A stretch of DNA of 64,000 nucleotides, taken from contig JAGMVK010000019.1 of assembly GCA_020747065.1 (NCBI GenBank), positions 744,001-808,000 on the forward strand, written 5' to 3'. Below the pieces are notes generated by a model. The model was given only the letters and a program-made list of their open reading frames with translations. It did no database searches and was not told where the DNA came from. Of this stretch, positions 36,220-47,729 are shown one piece after another. Position 1 is the stretch's first letter; the number at the start of each line of letters is the position of its first letter. The translations under genes were made by a program, and so were the position numbers. The DNA comes from Cadophora sp. MPI-SDFR-AT-0126. Its lineage: Eukaryota > Ascomycota > Leotiomycetes > Helotiales > Ploettnerulaceae.

Positions 36220-36887
36220 TGATACGGGATGCGGTTTTACTTGAGACTTCCGCCCCGTTTTTCTTCCATGCACGCTGTTTGCTAAACAGAGGGCGAAGTA
36301 ACACTCAATTGACCATCTCTTGGCTTTTGCGAATTGTCTTCGTGTCCATCACTTTGTCCATATTGTTTAAGAACTTTGCTCTACCAAATATGGATGAGTC
36401 CTAGAGCCAGAAAGAAAGGCCCAACACTGTCTCTTCCTCAAGCTCAACATTATCTTCAGCTACAGAGTCCAGAGCCTGCGTATAATCAGTGCTGTACAAG
36501 AATAGCTGGTTTAGTGAAGACTGAAGAAAAGAAACTTGTTGCCAGTCCAGCGAGCTTTTGATGCTATTAGCCAATTTTTAGGGGTTTGGAGGGGCAAATT
36601 TTACCCCGCACTTACCTGAAACCCCCTGTAAGTAGTTCACGGTAGACACAACAAGTTTAGCGAGGCTGGCCTGACGCGCCGGCAAATTTGTCCTAGAGTA
36701 CATCTAACAACGTACACCACAGGTCGTGTTTTGGAGTGTGATGGCTTGCTTTGACGCTTTTCACTTAAACTCAAGGCATGGTGATGAACCTATTATATCA
36801 AAGTTGGACAGATCTGCTGAGTATTATGATTATCATTTTGCTTTTTTGGATGTACATTTCCTGAAATCAACCGCAAGCTACAAACTT
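36220..36887. other. intergenic with a small palindromic element
   Basis: Convergent 3' ends of the hypothetical gene and the LVIVD gene. It contains the inverted-repeat element at 36579-36629, listed separately. No gene was seen. Confidence 0.45.
36579..36629. mobile_element. palindromic MITE-like element, copy 1
   Basis: Nested inverted repeats: outer GGGGTTT (36581-36587) against AAACCCC (36619-36625), and inner GGGGCAAATTTTACCCC. The right half, ACCCCGCACTTACCTGAAAC, matches the right half of a second element at 47909-47957. It looks like two abutted terminal inverted repeats of a DNA transposon with no body. Confidence 0.45.
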
Positions 36888-38968
36888 CTATGTAGCGGTG
36901 GTAGTCTGGATACATGTGCAAGCCGAGCTGACTCTGGAGATAACGTTACCCGGACAAGCATCCACAGCATAATCCTTAACAAGCGTAACATTCGCCACAA
37001 AAGTCTTCGTGAACTCCCCACAGAACTCCTTGCTCTCCTCCAGACGGCCAGGGATGCTGTTAGCGCGCATGGCACGGAGACAATTATCAGCATTGCAAGT
37101 CTTCGGCTTGCACTTCTCCTTCTTGTTGATCTTGACGACAAATGCACCACGCTCAATCGTGTTGATGAAAATGAAGCCAGATGGGAAGTATGCGTATGTG
37201 GCCCAGGTGCCAGAGTAGACCGCCTCTCCTCCACCGGGGAGATTGTCATCCTCGGGGAAGATATCGAAGAATGCAACTTCGCAGACGCTGTTTCCGGTGG
37301 GGTCTTCGAGGACAGATGAGACGTCGTAGACGCGGAGGCCGGATCCGTAGTTGGCTTGGTAGTTGAGGCCGTCGATGACGTATTGGTTGTGGTCAATTCC
37401 GACATTTGCTGCCTTGTAGAGACCGGTTTGCTTGGGTGCTTCCAAATTGCGGATATCGAAAATGTAAGTCACGGGGTATTGATCAGCTGCTGGACCGGCA
37501 AACTCCTCCTCATCGATCTCGTCGTCGAGGAAGAGGAACTCTTGCCAGTTCTTGTCGTTGACCCATCCTTGATGGGTGTAGGTAGCTCCTTCGTACTAGA
37601 AGGTAGATGTTAGCAAACTCCATTCATATCGAGTGGTAATGAAGAAGTTCTGAGAAGCGATCACAGCTAGGCGATGTGACTGGTAGGAGGTGATGGCAGC
37701 CGCCAAGAATAAATGAAGTGCTTACCGAGGTTCTTGAAATGACCTTAGAGGCCTTCTTGTCAGTGACATCGTAAATGGTCAAGGTATCCTCGTTGTAACC
37801 GTAGCAGATGTCACGACCTTGGTACTTGACATCTGGGCCACGGTATACCAAGCATTGGGCATCGTGGACGTAACCATCTGAGCCATCACATCCCATGCGG
37901 GTTGGGTTGGAAGGGTCACTGATGTCGAAGAAAATAAGACCAGCGCCACAGCTATCGTTTCTTGGAGCAGAACCGACTGCCACGGCATAGTTGCGCTCCT
38001 CATTTACGACAACGTTGTGACTACGTCCGAGAGGGAGATCGGTGAAGTGACCAGTCAGATCATCTTGCGTGAGAAGTACTGGCCCGTTCGAGGCATCGAT
38101 GGTCAATAGCTGTATTTTGAGTCAGTGGATAGATTGAGCTATGTCGATTTCTCGAGCATACCTTAGTCATGTCGTAAATCTGGACACCTGATCCCTCCAA
38201 CTCACTACCTATGAGCATAAAGTTCTTGTATGGACGGATTTCTTTCCATAGAGCATATCGAGTGAGAGGTGCCGCTGGCGGACTGCAACACTGTTAGCTT
38301 GGGGACTCCATATTCCCAGAGTGGATGAGTTACAGGAAGGCGAGCTCGACCATCCTCCCGGTCTTGAGAATCTCGATGAATGCAGTTCCTTGGAACATTC
38401 CAGACACTTCAAAGCTGTCAGTTGGTGGAACACTCTAAGTATGTGTGCTTTCGCAAAACTTACCAGCAAACTCTCGACCAGACTTGGGGTCTGTCCAACC
38501 CCAGGCTGAACTTCCAGTTCTACCAGCAGCATCGCTCATTGGGGAGCCAAGAGTTGCATGGTTGATGAAATCGTAGAGATCGGTCTGTGATTGCAATTAG
38601 TGTCTAAAACAATAGGCTCCATCAACTTCCACTGACATTCTTGCACCTGAAAGTGTGGTGGGGGTCACCAGGAATAGCTGCGGCTAGACCATTGACACAC
38701 TTGGTGGTCCAGTTGAGTCTCGGCCATTGTGCTGCATCCATAGCACCAGCCTCGAGCTCGGCATCCCAATGAGCGAACTTTTTCATCATCATTTTCTCCA
38801 TCACCTCGCCGGAGTCGTAAGCGACTAAGGATGTAAATTAGCTTCTCAGCCATACATAGCCTCATAGGGTATCAACGTACCAGCTTTGACCTCATCCTTA
38901 GGAAGCTCTTTCGCCAAAACAGCGGCTGCGCTGAGCACAAACGCGCTTGCGGTAGATGTGAAACGCAT
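36888..38968 (-). CDS. secreted LVIVD-repeat (choice-of-anchor B-like) protein
   Basis: Seven exons: 38881-38968, 38637-38824, 38464-38584, 38334-38406, 38162-38282, 37726-38109 and 36888-37595; 560 aa. The N-terminus is a signal peptide (FVLSAAAAVLA). The body has repeated beta-propeller-like blades of LVIVD type, such as GVQIYDMTKLLTID, GLIFFDISDPSNPTRMGC, DTLTIYDVTDK and TYIFDIRNLEAPKQTGLY. His-containing loops SHNVVVNEE and DGYVHDAQC are typical of the family. The last 90 residues are Cys-rich and may be disulfide-bonded. It is likely extracellular or wall-bound; a biochemical role is not established for the family. One intron (37596-37725, 130 bp) is longer than the rest. The frame sum supports the model. 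Confidence 0.85.
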
Positions 38969-41066
38969 ATTGGGCAACTAATGTCAGGTACCAAAGAGAA
39001 AAGACAGCTCAAGAGAACCTTTGAGAAAGTTTGAGTCTTTAATGACAAAAAGTGTGCTTGGAAAAGAAAAGACTGGGGAGCTCAAGCTGTTATAAATACC
39101 CCTCACCACCCACCTTTCAAATTGTTCACAAGATTGAGCTATTGCATGGCCTGTCGATCCTCTTCCAGCAATTCTGCGAATACGACCAGGGAAGAGAGCT
39201 TCCATTCTATCGCGATTGTGACCCTAGGGCTGGGAAAGGAAGGACTCAAGATGCTTGGCATGCTATCGTGCCTGAGGATATCCAACGATGGCAAATTCGG
39301 TAACGAAATCGTGTGGGCCATCCGGGTGTTTAGCTCAGGTACAAAGGTGCCCAGAGGATCTGAATGGATGCTTGCTTTTCCTTAGCAGAAGCTGCCTGGA
39401 AGAAGCTACAGAATGGCCAAGATTGACCACCAAGGGTTTAGGCATGTCGTTGTGCTGGCCAAGCCGCGAATCAGATCCAATGGGGAAGGAGACGTATTTA
39501 ATTATGTTGTCGCCAAGCGAAATCCCTTAGATACCCTTGGCACATCTCCAACCCCGCCTCTTGCTTATCATGAAGTTTGTCCGATCCTCCGGTTTGCTTC
39601 GGTTTTCGATCCCTTGATCAATAAGTTTTTGCTCAACTGATGAATAATTGGAATGATCGAAGCCAACTGATGGGATGGACAAGTAGCTGGAAAAAGTAAA
39701 TTTGGCTCATGCAGCATGCGAGCCTCTTTGAACAAGCACAATTGAGATGCAAACGTTTGATCTGGAAGAGGCTTACTCGGTGGCAGCTTCTTTAAAGCTT
39801 ATTTTCACATCGCGAGGAAAGCCAGACTCGAAGCCGAGAGCGTCGTACAGAACCAGTATTACTGCTTTCCTTAAATGCATTGAAAATTCTTTCAGATGGC
39901 CGTCTGCTTAGGCAGCTAGTTGTCGTATATGTATGCATATCAAGTCCCTGCAGGTGCAGAATGCAATTTGAAGTGCCTGCATGTCACCATGTAGATCCCG
40001 TGTGGCGTTTGTTGACAGGGCTTCGCGATAGGTAGACTGGTCATGGAGCCCCAGCACTGCTGCGCAACCTTCCTCTTCCATCGAAGTCACTTAACTACGG
40101 CAGCACTTCTCACGAACTCGAATGCATCATAGGGTTATTCAAATAATGATCGTGCATAATATCCGCAAGCGCAAATCTATCCGAACTTTGAGGGTGGCAA
40201 GAGTGAGGATGGTTTCGACGTTTCGCTGACTAGTGAAAGCACGGTCTGCTGAAGATGGGTTTGGAAATTCAGTATAGTCATTTAACCTCTGATTCTCGGG
40301 ACCTGGGTTTAGTCATATTATCTTAGCTTTCATATTTGGCTTTGACAATCTTTTCGAGCTGTTCCAGACAGTCCGGGCGCTAGAGCCGGTGGGACGTCAA
40401 GATAAGCATTTGACTTTAGAAGCTTCATCTCTCGTTCTTAGAACCTAGAAATAAAATTTTCTGGAACCCTTCTTCAAGTGCCGTACCCTTTGTGCTGCCA
40501 GATGATCTTTCTCGAATTCTGTTCCATTTATACCCAGTCACACGCTACACATTTACTGAAATTCTGTTTGGGGTCGAGAGCCCAAGCACATCGCCGTTCT
40601 CAGCCGCTGCAGGATCTCGCTTTCAGCTATTTCCATAGCACAGCCATTCCCGTCTGGCAAGCACGCAAAGCGTGTGCGACGAGAGGTCGATCTGTTGGCG
40701 GGGTAGTCGAATCCACACCGAGGTCCATGGCCACGAGAGGTTGAAAATCATTGATGCGGATGCTTGCCACTTGTTGTCCCCGAGCAGCATAGTCAGAAAT
40801 TGGTGTATATGGTCGATAAAGCCGCGCGCTGGCCAGAGATTGGCATCTCAACCTTCCCAACCTGAGGAAACAGTACTCTTGTAGTACTCCGACTCTGACT
40901 CATGTCGGAAGAGCAGAGTTGACTAGATAGCAGATGATGTCCTTCGGGGCTACGATGAGCGGTGTCTTTGACATCGGGAAATCCTTTGGCGTTTTTGAAT
41001 CCAACGAGCGCTACTTGCGTAAAGTCCCATGGCATAGCCTTAAGGTACATGGTAGCATAGCAGTAG
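38969..41066. other. intergenic, nothing firmly recognised
   Basis: About 2.1 kb upstream of the LVIVD gene. A minus-strand stretch at 40627-40860 has mildly protein-like composition but no domain, start or splice support. No RNA gene or repeat was recognised. Confidence 0.4.
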
Positions 41067-41414
41067 CTCATCTACGGCTGGGCACACCTCGAACTAGCAA
41101 TCGGACTGATCCTGCATGCAGTATTCGGTGGTGCACTGTGTGGTCCTGTCGCAGCATGGCTCATCACTAGAATCGCAGCACAATGGATCCTAGCATTTGG
41201 TGTAGCCGTTGTCTTCCTTTTTCGCCTTCTCCTGGCAACGATGTCAGCTCAGCAAACTTACTGGGCTCAAGTATTGCCGCCAACCATTTTGACGTCATTC
41301 TGCCCAAACTTGATCTTTACGGCAGCACAGATTATTGCGACGAACTCAGTTCGAAGACAGAAATAAGACATCGCGGGGTCTCTAGCATCCTTATTTCAAG
41401 TGATAAACGTTTAG
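41067..41414 (+). pseudogene. C-terminal relic of an MFS transporter
   Basis: An open frame without a start encodes the last membrane segments of an MFS drug:H+ antiporter-like carrier. Recognisable blocks are FGGALCGPVAAWLI, TYWAQVLPPTILTSFCPN and FTAAQIIATNSVRR. The frame meets TAA at 41364-41366 where the family pattern expects a Gln, continues with DIAGSLASLF, and ends at TAG 41412-41414. The N-terminal two thirds of the transporter are absent upstream, so this is a fragment. Confidence 0.6.
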
Positions 41415-42044
41415 GGAATCATGCAGATAACAAACGATTCAATTGATGAAGATGACTGTGCTTGAGTATGCTTTTCGATGTCTTGGGCCACATGGACAAC
41501 AATTTCAAAATCGACCGAGAAGCAAACGAGGATCAAAGCTACTTTGTAGACAGTAGCATAGAAAAAATAGAAGAAGAGAAACTTCAACAGATAGATCAAA
41601 CACCCGCTCGTGCATTGACATCATGCCGATATAAGTTGTTCTAGGAATTTCATGCTTGGTGGTCGATGGCCATCGGCACAGTTTTACCCATCGTGAGGAA
41701 ATAGTTTCCGCTGTGAAGAATAAGGATGATATTACTGCAGAAAATATCCATGTGCTTGTCTGACGACCTTTGAACACTGTACAATGTTTATGTCGCTCGA
41801 TCGATGCTTGGAAGAGTGGGATTGTTGACATCGCGATCTGGATCTAAGAGCCGGTCTGCTTACGAGAGATGAGAGACCAAGTTGCTGACATAACGATATC
41901 TTAGCCCGGCCTACAGTCGGCTAAGACCTGTTTAGGATTAGCTTAGTCTGGTCAACCCTCATTGACATCCATCCTCCTTGAACTTCACTCGATCATTTCC
42001 AAATTTCAAGATTATTTTGGCCTGACATAAGCAAACTGCTGTCT
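41415..42044. other. intergenic, nothing recognised
   Basis: Region between the MFS relic and the PHD-finger gene; it should hold the latter's promoter. Confidence 0.4.
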
Positions 42045-43233
42045 ATGATGGATAATAGACACCTAGCATCCGGATCTGGGGTAGGTCCCGGCGTCGGCAG
42101 CATAGACGCCAATATGGTCAGTACTGCAGACAACGGACATCCCGCAATCTCACCGAGATCTGACTTCTCCTCAAGTATTCTGCGACTTCATCAGGAACCC
42201 AAAACAGTGGAAATACGCAAGTAGGCGATATGAGGTGGTCTCTCGATCCAACCGATATACCCAGCGACCACTATGTCCAACATTATAGACAAGTTTACTC
42301 ACCCGCCTGGGACGGTGGTCCACATATCTTCGAAGGTCTGGTTCACCCCACCTGCGTCAAGTGCCACTTACTGATATTTGTTCGAGTATAGGAAAGCATG
42401 AAGATTTTTGTTTTGTGTGCGGCTCATCTATGGAACTCTTTGAATGCCAGACTTGCGATACATCTTATCATGCGGCTTGCATGACTCCGTCACTGGACCC
42501 TGGTGATGTCCCGGACTTCTGGTTCTGTCCGCACTGTGTCGCTAGAGAACTGCATCTTCCGCAACCACCGCCAACAACTTATTTTACGCCTCCTCCACCA
42601 TTGACTCCATCTACCAGCCCGTCAGATGTGTCGCACTCTAGAACTTCGTCTTCGGCTCATGCTGCCCCGCCTCACCATAGAGTATATGAGCACACAAGGA
42701 AGCCTTCCAATCGTGACATTCCCGCAATCGAGCCGCCGCCAGCCGTGGATCCAAAGTTGCATTCAGTTCCGGAGCAACCAGCCCCTCCATCGACTGCCGT
42801 GCCACAAGTCAGTACCGCGGCACCGACCGCCCCCAAGACAGGTACGACGAAAGGTAACACCGGTCGTCCAAGGAGATCTTACTCTCCGCCACGAAAGAAG
42901 TCAAAATATTCCGCATTCTCATCCGAAGTCGACAAAGCTCTCGCTGTTATTCACAAAGAACTCGAGGCTTCTGCTTCAGTAGGCAGGGCGGAGTCTGACC
43001 TTCGTGATAAAATTCAGATGTTGGAGCAGGAACTTAGATTGAAAGACGGACAAATCACTCTAGCTCGTCGAGAAGTGGAAGTGGCGAAGATGAATGGCGG
43101 TGACTCGGCTGGTCTCAAAGCTGAGAATGAGCAGTTGAAGGCACAAATCACGAGGCTGAATGGCTTGTTGGACAGTAAAGATGCTGAATTGAGAGACTGG
43201 AGAGCGAGACTGAAGTCAATGATTGGAGAATGA
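42045..43233 (+). CDS. PHD-finger protein with C-terminal coiled coil
   Basis: Exons 42045-42116, 42176-42335 and 42392-43233; 357 aa. The second intron is certain because it joins HIFEG to KHEDFCFVCG. The first, with acceptor TCAAG, is the only choice I found that keeps the frame. A C4-H-C3 PHD zinc finger has ligands Cys84, Cys87, Cys96, Cys99, His104, Cys107, Cys123 and Cys126. A Pro/Ser/Thr-rich linker follows, then a basic patch (GRPRRSYSPPRKKSK, a likely nuclear signal). A heptad-type coiled coil runs from about residue 265 to the end. PHD fingers usually read histone H3 tail methylation, so a chromatin role is likely. The two-Met start (MMDN) leaves the exact start open by one codon. 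Confidence 0.85.
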
Positions 43234-43291
43234 ATCAGCTCACACGAAAGAGACAAGCAACCTCCCGCCACAACAAAAACGGTCAGATCGT

Positions 43292-45205
43292 CTACCGCGG
43301 ACTTCGCATCACTGTGTGCGCTTCGAGGAGCTGCAGATAAGCACCTGGCAGCTCATCAGTCCCAAGATCTCATCTTACTTGCCCCCCATACCAAGAAAAG
43401 CAACTCAAGAAAAACTCACCAGCAGCATTCCACCTCGCATCTAGCTTCTCCAGCGCCTCTTTCAAAGCAACAGTCACATTCAATGTATTCGAGTCCTCGT
43501 CCCGAGTACTCAATTGGAGGACTATAATCCGGTATGCGTAGAAGAGTCCCCACGGCGGCATCTCCTCCGGACTCCGGCTGAACAGGCAATCATTTTCTAG
43601 GAGATTGGTGCGGATCGTGGATATTATCTGGTAGACTCTGTGCTGTGCACGATTGGTGCGAGAAAGCGACCCTGTTTCGTTGTGTGATGCGATCTCGTGC
43701 AATGCGGCCAAAGACGGTGTGTGGAGAGCGAGTAGAGTACTGGGGTTTGCAAGAAGGTGTTAGCACTTGAATGGGACTCGGATGGAAGATATAAATCACA
43801 GAAAAAGAGGACCGGGGATATCCACCTGTAAATAAAGGTGATCTGATCATAATCCGGATTCTCTACGTCAAGAGAAGCAGTTACCATAGCTTGCAGCGTT
43901 CGGTTTAGCTGCATCTCGACTTCGTTGTTAACCGGACCCGACAAATATTGCAGGACCTGCCCGAGCAAGCGCGCTGCCTGACATAGAAGAGCGAATTTAC
44001 TCATGTGTCCTGACATGGGGGTGGAGAGTGTGGAGCTCTCCTCCCGGTTGACGATCTATGTTCCCGTTAGCACCGAGACAGATCCACATTGCCTGAAAGG
44101 ATGATCTACACCTCGATCCCAAGCCTCATCGTCAGACGGGAGGAGAGAATCTAATCCTGGGTCTGCTGTGGCAAACGGTCGCCCAGGAGACCCGATTGTG
44201 ATAAATCTGCCATTTGTCAGTCAACTTTCACACAACTCCATTGCTATTGATCCAGATTCGGAGTCAACAGTCATCGCGAAGGCAAAAACCACACACCGAT
44301 CAAGGAAAACAACAGCCCACCACGCCCTCCTCCTTTCCTCCATCTCAACCAGTGTAAGTACTCTCCTCGTCTGTGTTCCTCCATGCTGGAAAACACCAAT
44401 CCCAAGGATATGGGCGTACCGTGCACACGCACCAATGGATAGATACGCAGCGGGATATATACCCTGACCGAGTTCATACAACGTGATCAGTACACCCGCT
44501 TGAAGAACTGCTATCGAACAGTTTCCAGATTGTTCCACATCGAGGTAAAAATGCTTGACGGCGCGGTACAGCTCTGTTCGGGGATCGCGGGGATTAGTTG
44601 GGGGAAGGGTGGTTACTAATTTTACTGAGAGGTGCAGCAGGATGGTGTCTAGGTATGTCTGGGAGACAGAAGCGTGTGAGTGAGATGAGAGAGGGAGATG
44701 CCGCGCATAGAAGCGGGGTTTGCTTATGAATGGTAGCCAGGTATGGATAAATGTGAAGAACTTCGTGGCTGTAACGTGCTGGGCGGTAGTGTCACCAAGG
44801 AGAAGCAGAATATGTTCAGAGATTGGAGGTTCGCGACGCGGCAGGTCTAGTTGACTATGGTTAAGAATTGATGGATCGAGAAACGAAATCGTAGCGAGGT
44901 CCAGAGATTGGACCTGGCTGACCGACGCTTCCGCCTCGCCATTGCTCGAGCCTTGCCGTGGTCTTGATCCTGTGAACAGGAGCGGACTCCCATTTGACTT
45001 CAGGTATCTGCAGGTCAAGTTCTTCCTGCATCCAATGTTATCAGAGTTCAGCATTCGAAGCCTCATCCCCGGCGCCAAACTTGACTTACTTCGAACATGG
45101 TGAACATTTTGGGAGTGCTTTGTCGCATTTCCTCTTCCGCGCTTTGCACGATATGCACACATGCAGTGCTTGAGCAGGACTGGGTTCGGGATTCGACTGC
45201 TGCAT
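43292..45205 (-). CDS. Zn2Cys6 fungal transcription factor
   Basis: Six exons: 45090-45205, 44297-45025, 44110-44206, 43826-44055, 43420-43739 and 43292-43344; 514 aa. The binuclear zinc cluster has Cys17, 20, 27, 34, 37 and 44 (C-x2-C-x6-C-x6-C-x2-C-x6-C) with the basic run KARKRK, and is split by the first intron. The middle region carries the fungal-specific transcription factor domain: GRPFATADPGLD after the third exon join, and SIGACARYAHILGIG before it. The last 53-bp exon was added because it yields GAYLQLLEA, typical of the end of this family. The 3' end lies 58 bp from that of the PHD gene. The start is 430 bp from, and divergent to, the SDR gene at 45636. Confidence 0.9.
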
Positions 45206-45635
45206 TATGCTTTGATGATTGCTTTCCCCAGGATAGAATAAGGCGATAGGTCAGGGTCTTCAGGTCTGAAAGAAGTGATGATGCGAAGACTTTCACTTAG
45301 AGATGCCGCTCAAGTGGCCGCAGTCAAGTCAGATCCGGGCGGCCGATATCACGGCCGCTTTTGGGAAACACGCACGGAACGAAGGAAGTGGGCCTCCTCA
45401 TAAGCGAGTCAATACATAGCGTGCGCGGCGGGACAAACGATCACTTTCTAATAGTCTTCATGACATCCAGAGTCGGTGACATGCATCCAAAGATGTACAA
45501 ATACAGGACTGCTCCTCCCAGCTGAAAATTTCTTATCCTTACTTCCATCCTCATTACTTTAGCTTCAGCTTCAATAGACCTTTTGTTGCCTTCTCTTTGC
45601 CTCAGAAACAAGTCACTTCTGGATCGCTTCTCATC
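45206..45635. promoter_or_regulatory. shared divergent promoter region (regulator and SDR)
   Basis: 430 bp between the starts of the Zn2Cys6 regulator and the SDR gene. It includes CGG-containing half-sites (for example GATCCGGGCGGCCGATATC near 45332) of the sort Zn2Cys6 proteins bind. That is only suggestive. Confidence 0.3.
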
Positions 45636-46643
45636 ATGAGTCGATACACAGCTGCCCACGTCAATCCTGAAGGTCCGGCAGATGCCCGCCCTACAGCTCT
45701 CCAAGTCATCCGTGACGAGGGTCTCGAAGGAAAACTCACTGGCAAAGTCATCGTCATCACGGGGAGCTCCCATGGCATCGGAATCGAGACGGCGAGAGCC
45801 CTATCAGCAACAGGAGCAACGCTCATTCTGACTGCTAGGGACCCAACGAGGGCCGAGGCATCTCTTACTAGCATCCTCGAGCCCGACCGTGCCTCACTAG
45901 TGCAGATGGACAACGCATCATTCTCCAGCACCAGGGCCGCTGCTACCCAAATTCTGGCAAAAACGAAGAACAAGGTCAATATTCTCATCAATAATGCAGG
46001 AATCATGGGTATTGAAGCCCTCACATTGACCGAGGACGGCCACGAGATGCAATTCGCCACAAATCACCTTGGGCATTTCCTCCTCTTCCAACTTCTCAAG
46101 CCCGCTCTCCTCGCCAGCTCGACTCCAGACTTCAACTCTCGAGTCGTCATGGTTGCATCTTCAACCCATCGAGCTACCACCCTCCCCTCAAGCGACAACT
46201 ACAATTTCCAACAAGGCGGGTACCACTCCGGTCTCGCATACGCAAACTCCAAACTCGCTAATGTGTACATGGCGAATGAAATCGATCGTCGGTACGGCTC
46301 AAAGGGTCTCCACGCCACAAGTGTAATGCCTGGAGCTATCGATACGGATCAGGCTAGATATCTGGGGGAGAAGTTTGTGCAGCAGATTCTGACCCACGAG
46401 AAGGTGGTGAAGGAGTTGAAGAGTGCGGAGCAGGGTGCTGCTACGACGGTTCTGGCTGCTATTGGCAAGGAGTGGGAGGGGCGAGGGGGGAGGTATCTGG
46501 AGGATTGTGGAGAGGCGAAGAGAGGCGAAGATGATGGTGATGGCTTAAGTAAGGGGTGGGTGAAGCAGACATATGATGAAGTCGAAGAGGGGAGGTTGTG
46601 GAAGGATTCTCTGGAGATTGTTGGAATGAAAGATGACCTGTGA
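45636..46643 (+). CDS. short-chain dehydrogenase/reductase (WW-oxidoreductase/retinol dehydrogenase type)
   Basis: Single exon, 335 aa. Rossmann motifs: TGSSHGIG at 42-49 (TGxxxGIG), NNAG at 119-122, catalytic Ser near 175 in VASSTHR, and the Y202-A-N-S-K206 active site. The NNAG block, followed by GHEMQFATNHLGHFLL, is characteristic of the retinol-dehydrogenase-like subgroup. Arg after the second strand (LTARDP) suggests NADP(H). It should oxidise or reduce a hydroxyl/carbonyl of an unknown lipophilic substrate. It is divergent from the Zn2Cys6 regulator. Confidence 0.9.
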   Translation: MSRYTAAHVNPEGPADARPTALQVIRDEGLEGKLTGKVIVITGSSHGIGIETARALSATGATLILTARDPTRAEASLTSILEPDRASLVQMDNASFSSTRAAATQILAKTKNKVNILINNAGIMGIEALTLTEDGHEMQFATNHLGHFLLFQLLKPALLASSTPDFNSRVVMVASSTHRATTLPSSDNYNFQQGGYHSGLAYANSKLANVYMANEIDRRYGSKGLHATSVMPGAIDTDQARYLGEKFVQQILTHEKVVKELKSAEQGAATTVLAAIGKEWEGRGGRYLEDCGEAKRGEDDGDGLSKGWVKQTYDEVEEGRLWKDSLEIVGMKDDL

Positions 46644-47150
46644 TTCCACTTCACCATATGGATTAATCCATAAATGCATGAGAAATCGGGGGCCAATGCT
46701 ATGAGAACTACTTCAGGTTAAATTTGAGCAGCATCACAATATAAGAATAGAACGTAAATATTAACAACACCTACTCATGACTTCGACCACTTTATGTTCG
46801 AGATAATGAATGATATCGAGATATCCAGAACTGTGTAGACCCCATGCGAAAAAGAAAAACTGCACTCGATGATTCTACTCCATGAAATTGAGCGCCATAT
46901 CTTTCTTATTAATAAGGTGAAAAATCTACGCCTTCATTTCTTCAGGCAGCAGTAAAGATAAACCTCTTTCCTCGTCCAGCTGAAGAAGGCGTGCCTGGCT
47001 CGGCAGCCAACCGAAACCGCTGCCTGGACCTCAAATATTCTCCTTCCCCGGCCGAAAACAAAACACTCACGCCAAAGAAACACAAAATCACCAGCATCAC
47101 ATCTCAAAACCATTCTCAACTTCAAGTCTACTACACATTCTCCATCAACA
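46644..47150. other. intergenic, nothing recognised
   Basis: Between two plus-strand genes; no RNA, repeat or frame of interest was seen. Confidence 0.4.
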
Positions 47151-47729
47151 ATGGACAAACCGCCACCGACTCTCCCACCATTCACATTCTCCCCCACGTT
47201 GGCACCATTCAACGTCCCCATGACAACCTACCTCTCCTCATCCCCCTCCCTCCACCAGCACCAAGCCATCGCCAGCGGCGCCCTAATCTTCTCATCCAGC
47301 TCACCCACCTCGCCTCCCAAACTCCTCATAATCCAACGCGCACCCACCGACTCCAACCCCAACAAATGGGAGATCCCCGGTGGGGGCGTCGACCTCACCG
47401 ACGACACAGTCCTGCACGGCGTGGCCCGCGAAGTGTTCGAAGAGACGGGCCTGACGGTGACGCATATTCAGCGTGTTGTCGGCGGGGCAGAGGGACTGGC
47501 TTTTGTGACGAGTAGGGGGTTGAAGGTGGTGAAGTTTGCGTTTGAGTGTGAGGTGAGGGGTGGAGAGGAGGTGAAGCTGGATGAGAAGGAGCATCAGAGG
47601 TTTTTGTGGGCGGGTGAGGAGGAGATTAGGAGGGGGAAGATGGAGGATGGGTATGAGGTTGTTTTTACGGGGGAGAAGCATCGGGAGGGGATTTTAGAGG
47701 GGTTTAGGTTGAGGAGGGAGGAGGCGTGA
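47151..47729 (+). CDS. Nudix hydrolase
   Basis: Single exon, 192 aa, starting at ATG in context ACAATGG. The Nudix box lies at residues 79-101: Gly79, then Asp85 where the consensus has Glu, then R93-E94-V-F-E97-E98-T-G100-L101. The Mg2+-binding REVFEETGL core is intact. The strand before it ends in WEIPGGGVD, as usual. Such enzymes cleave a nucleoside diphosphate linked to another moiety; the substrate cannot be inferred. GC content is high in the first half and the codon choice is strongly G-ending in the second half. Confidence 0.88.
   Translation: MDKPPPTLPPFTFSPTLAPFNVPMTTYLSSSPSLHQHQAIASGALIFSSSSPTSPPKLLIIQRAPTDSNPNKWEIPGGGVDLTDDTVLHGVAREVFEETGLTVTHIQRVVGGAEGLAFVTSRGLKVVKFAFECEVRGGEEVKLDEKEHQRFLWAGEEEIRRGKMEDGYEVVFTGEKHREGILEGFRLRREEA

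Noticed and set aside
40627..40860. Possible exon on the minus strand
   Set aside because: Somewhat protein-like, but no splice sites, start or homologous pattern could be tied to it.
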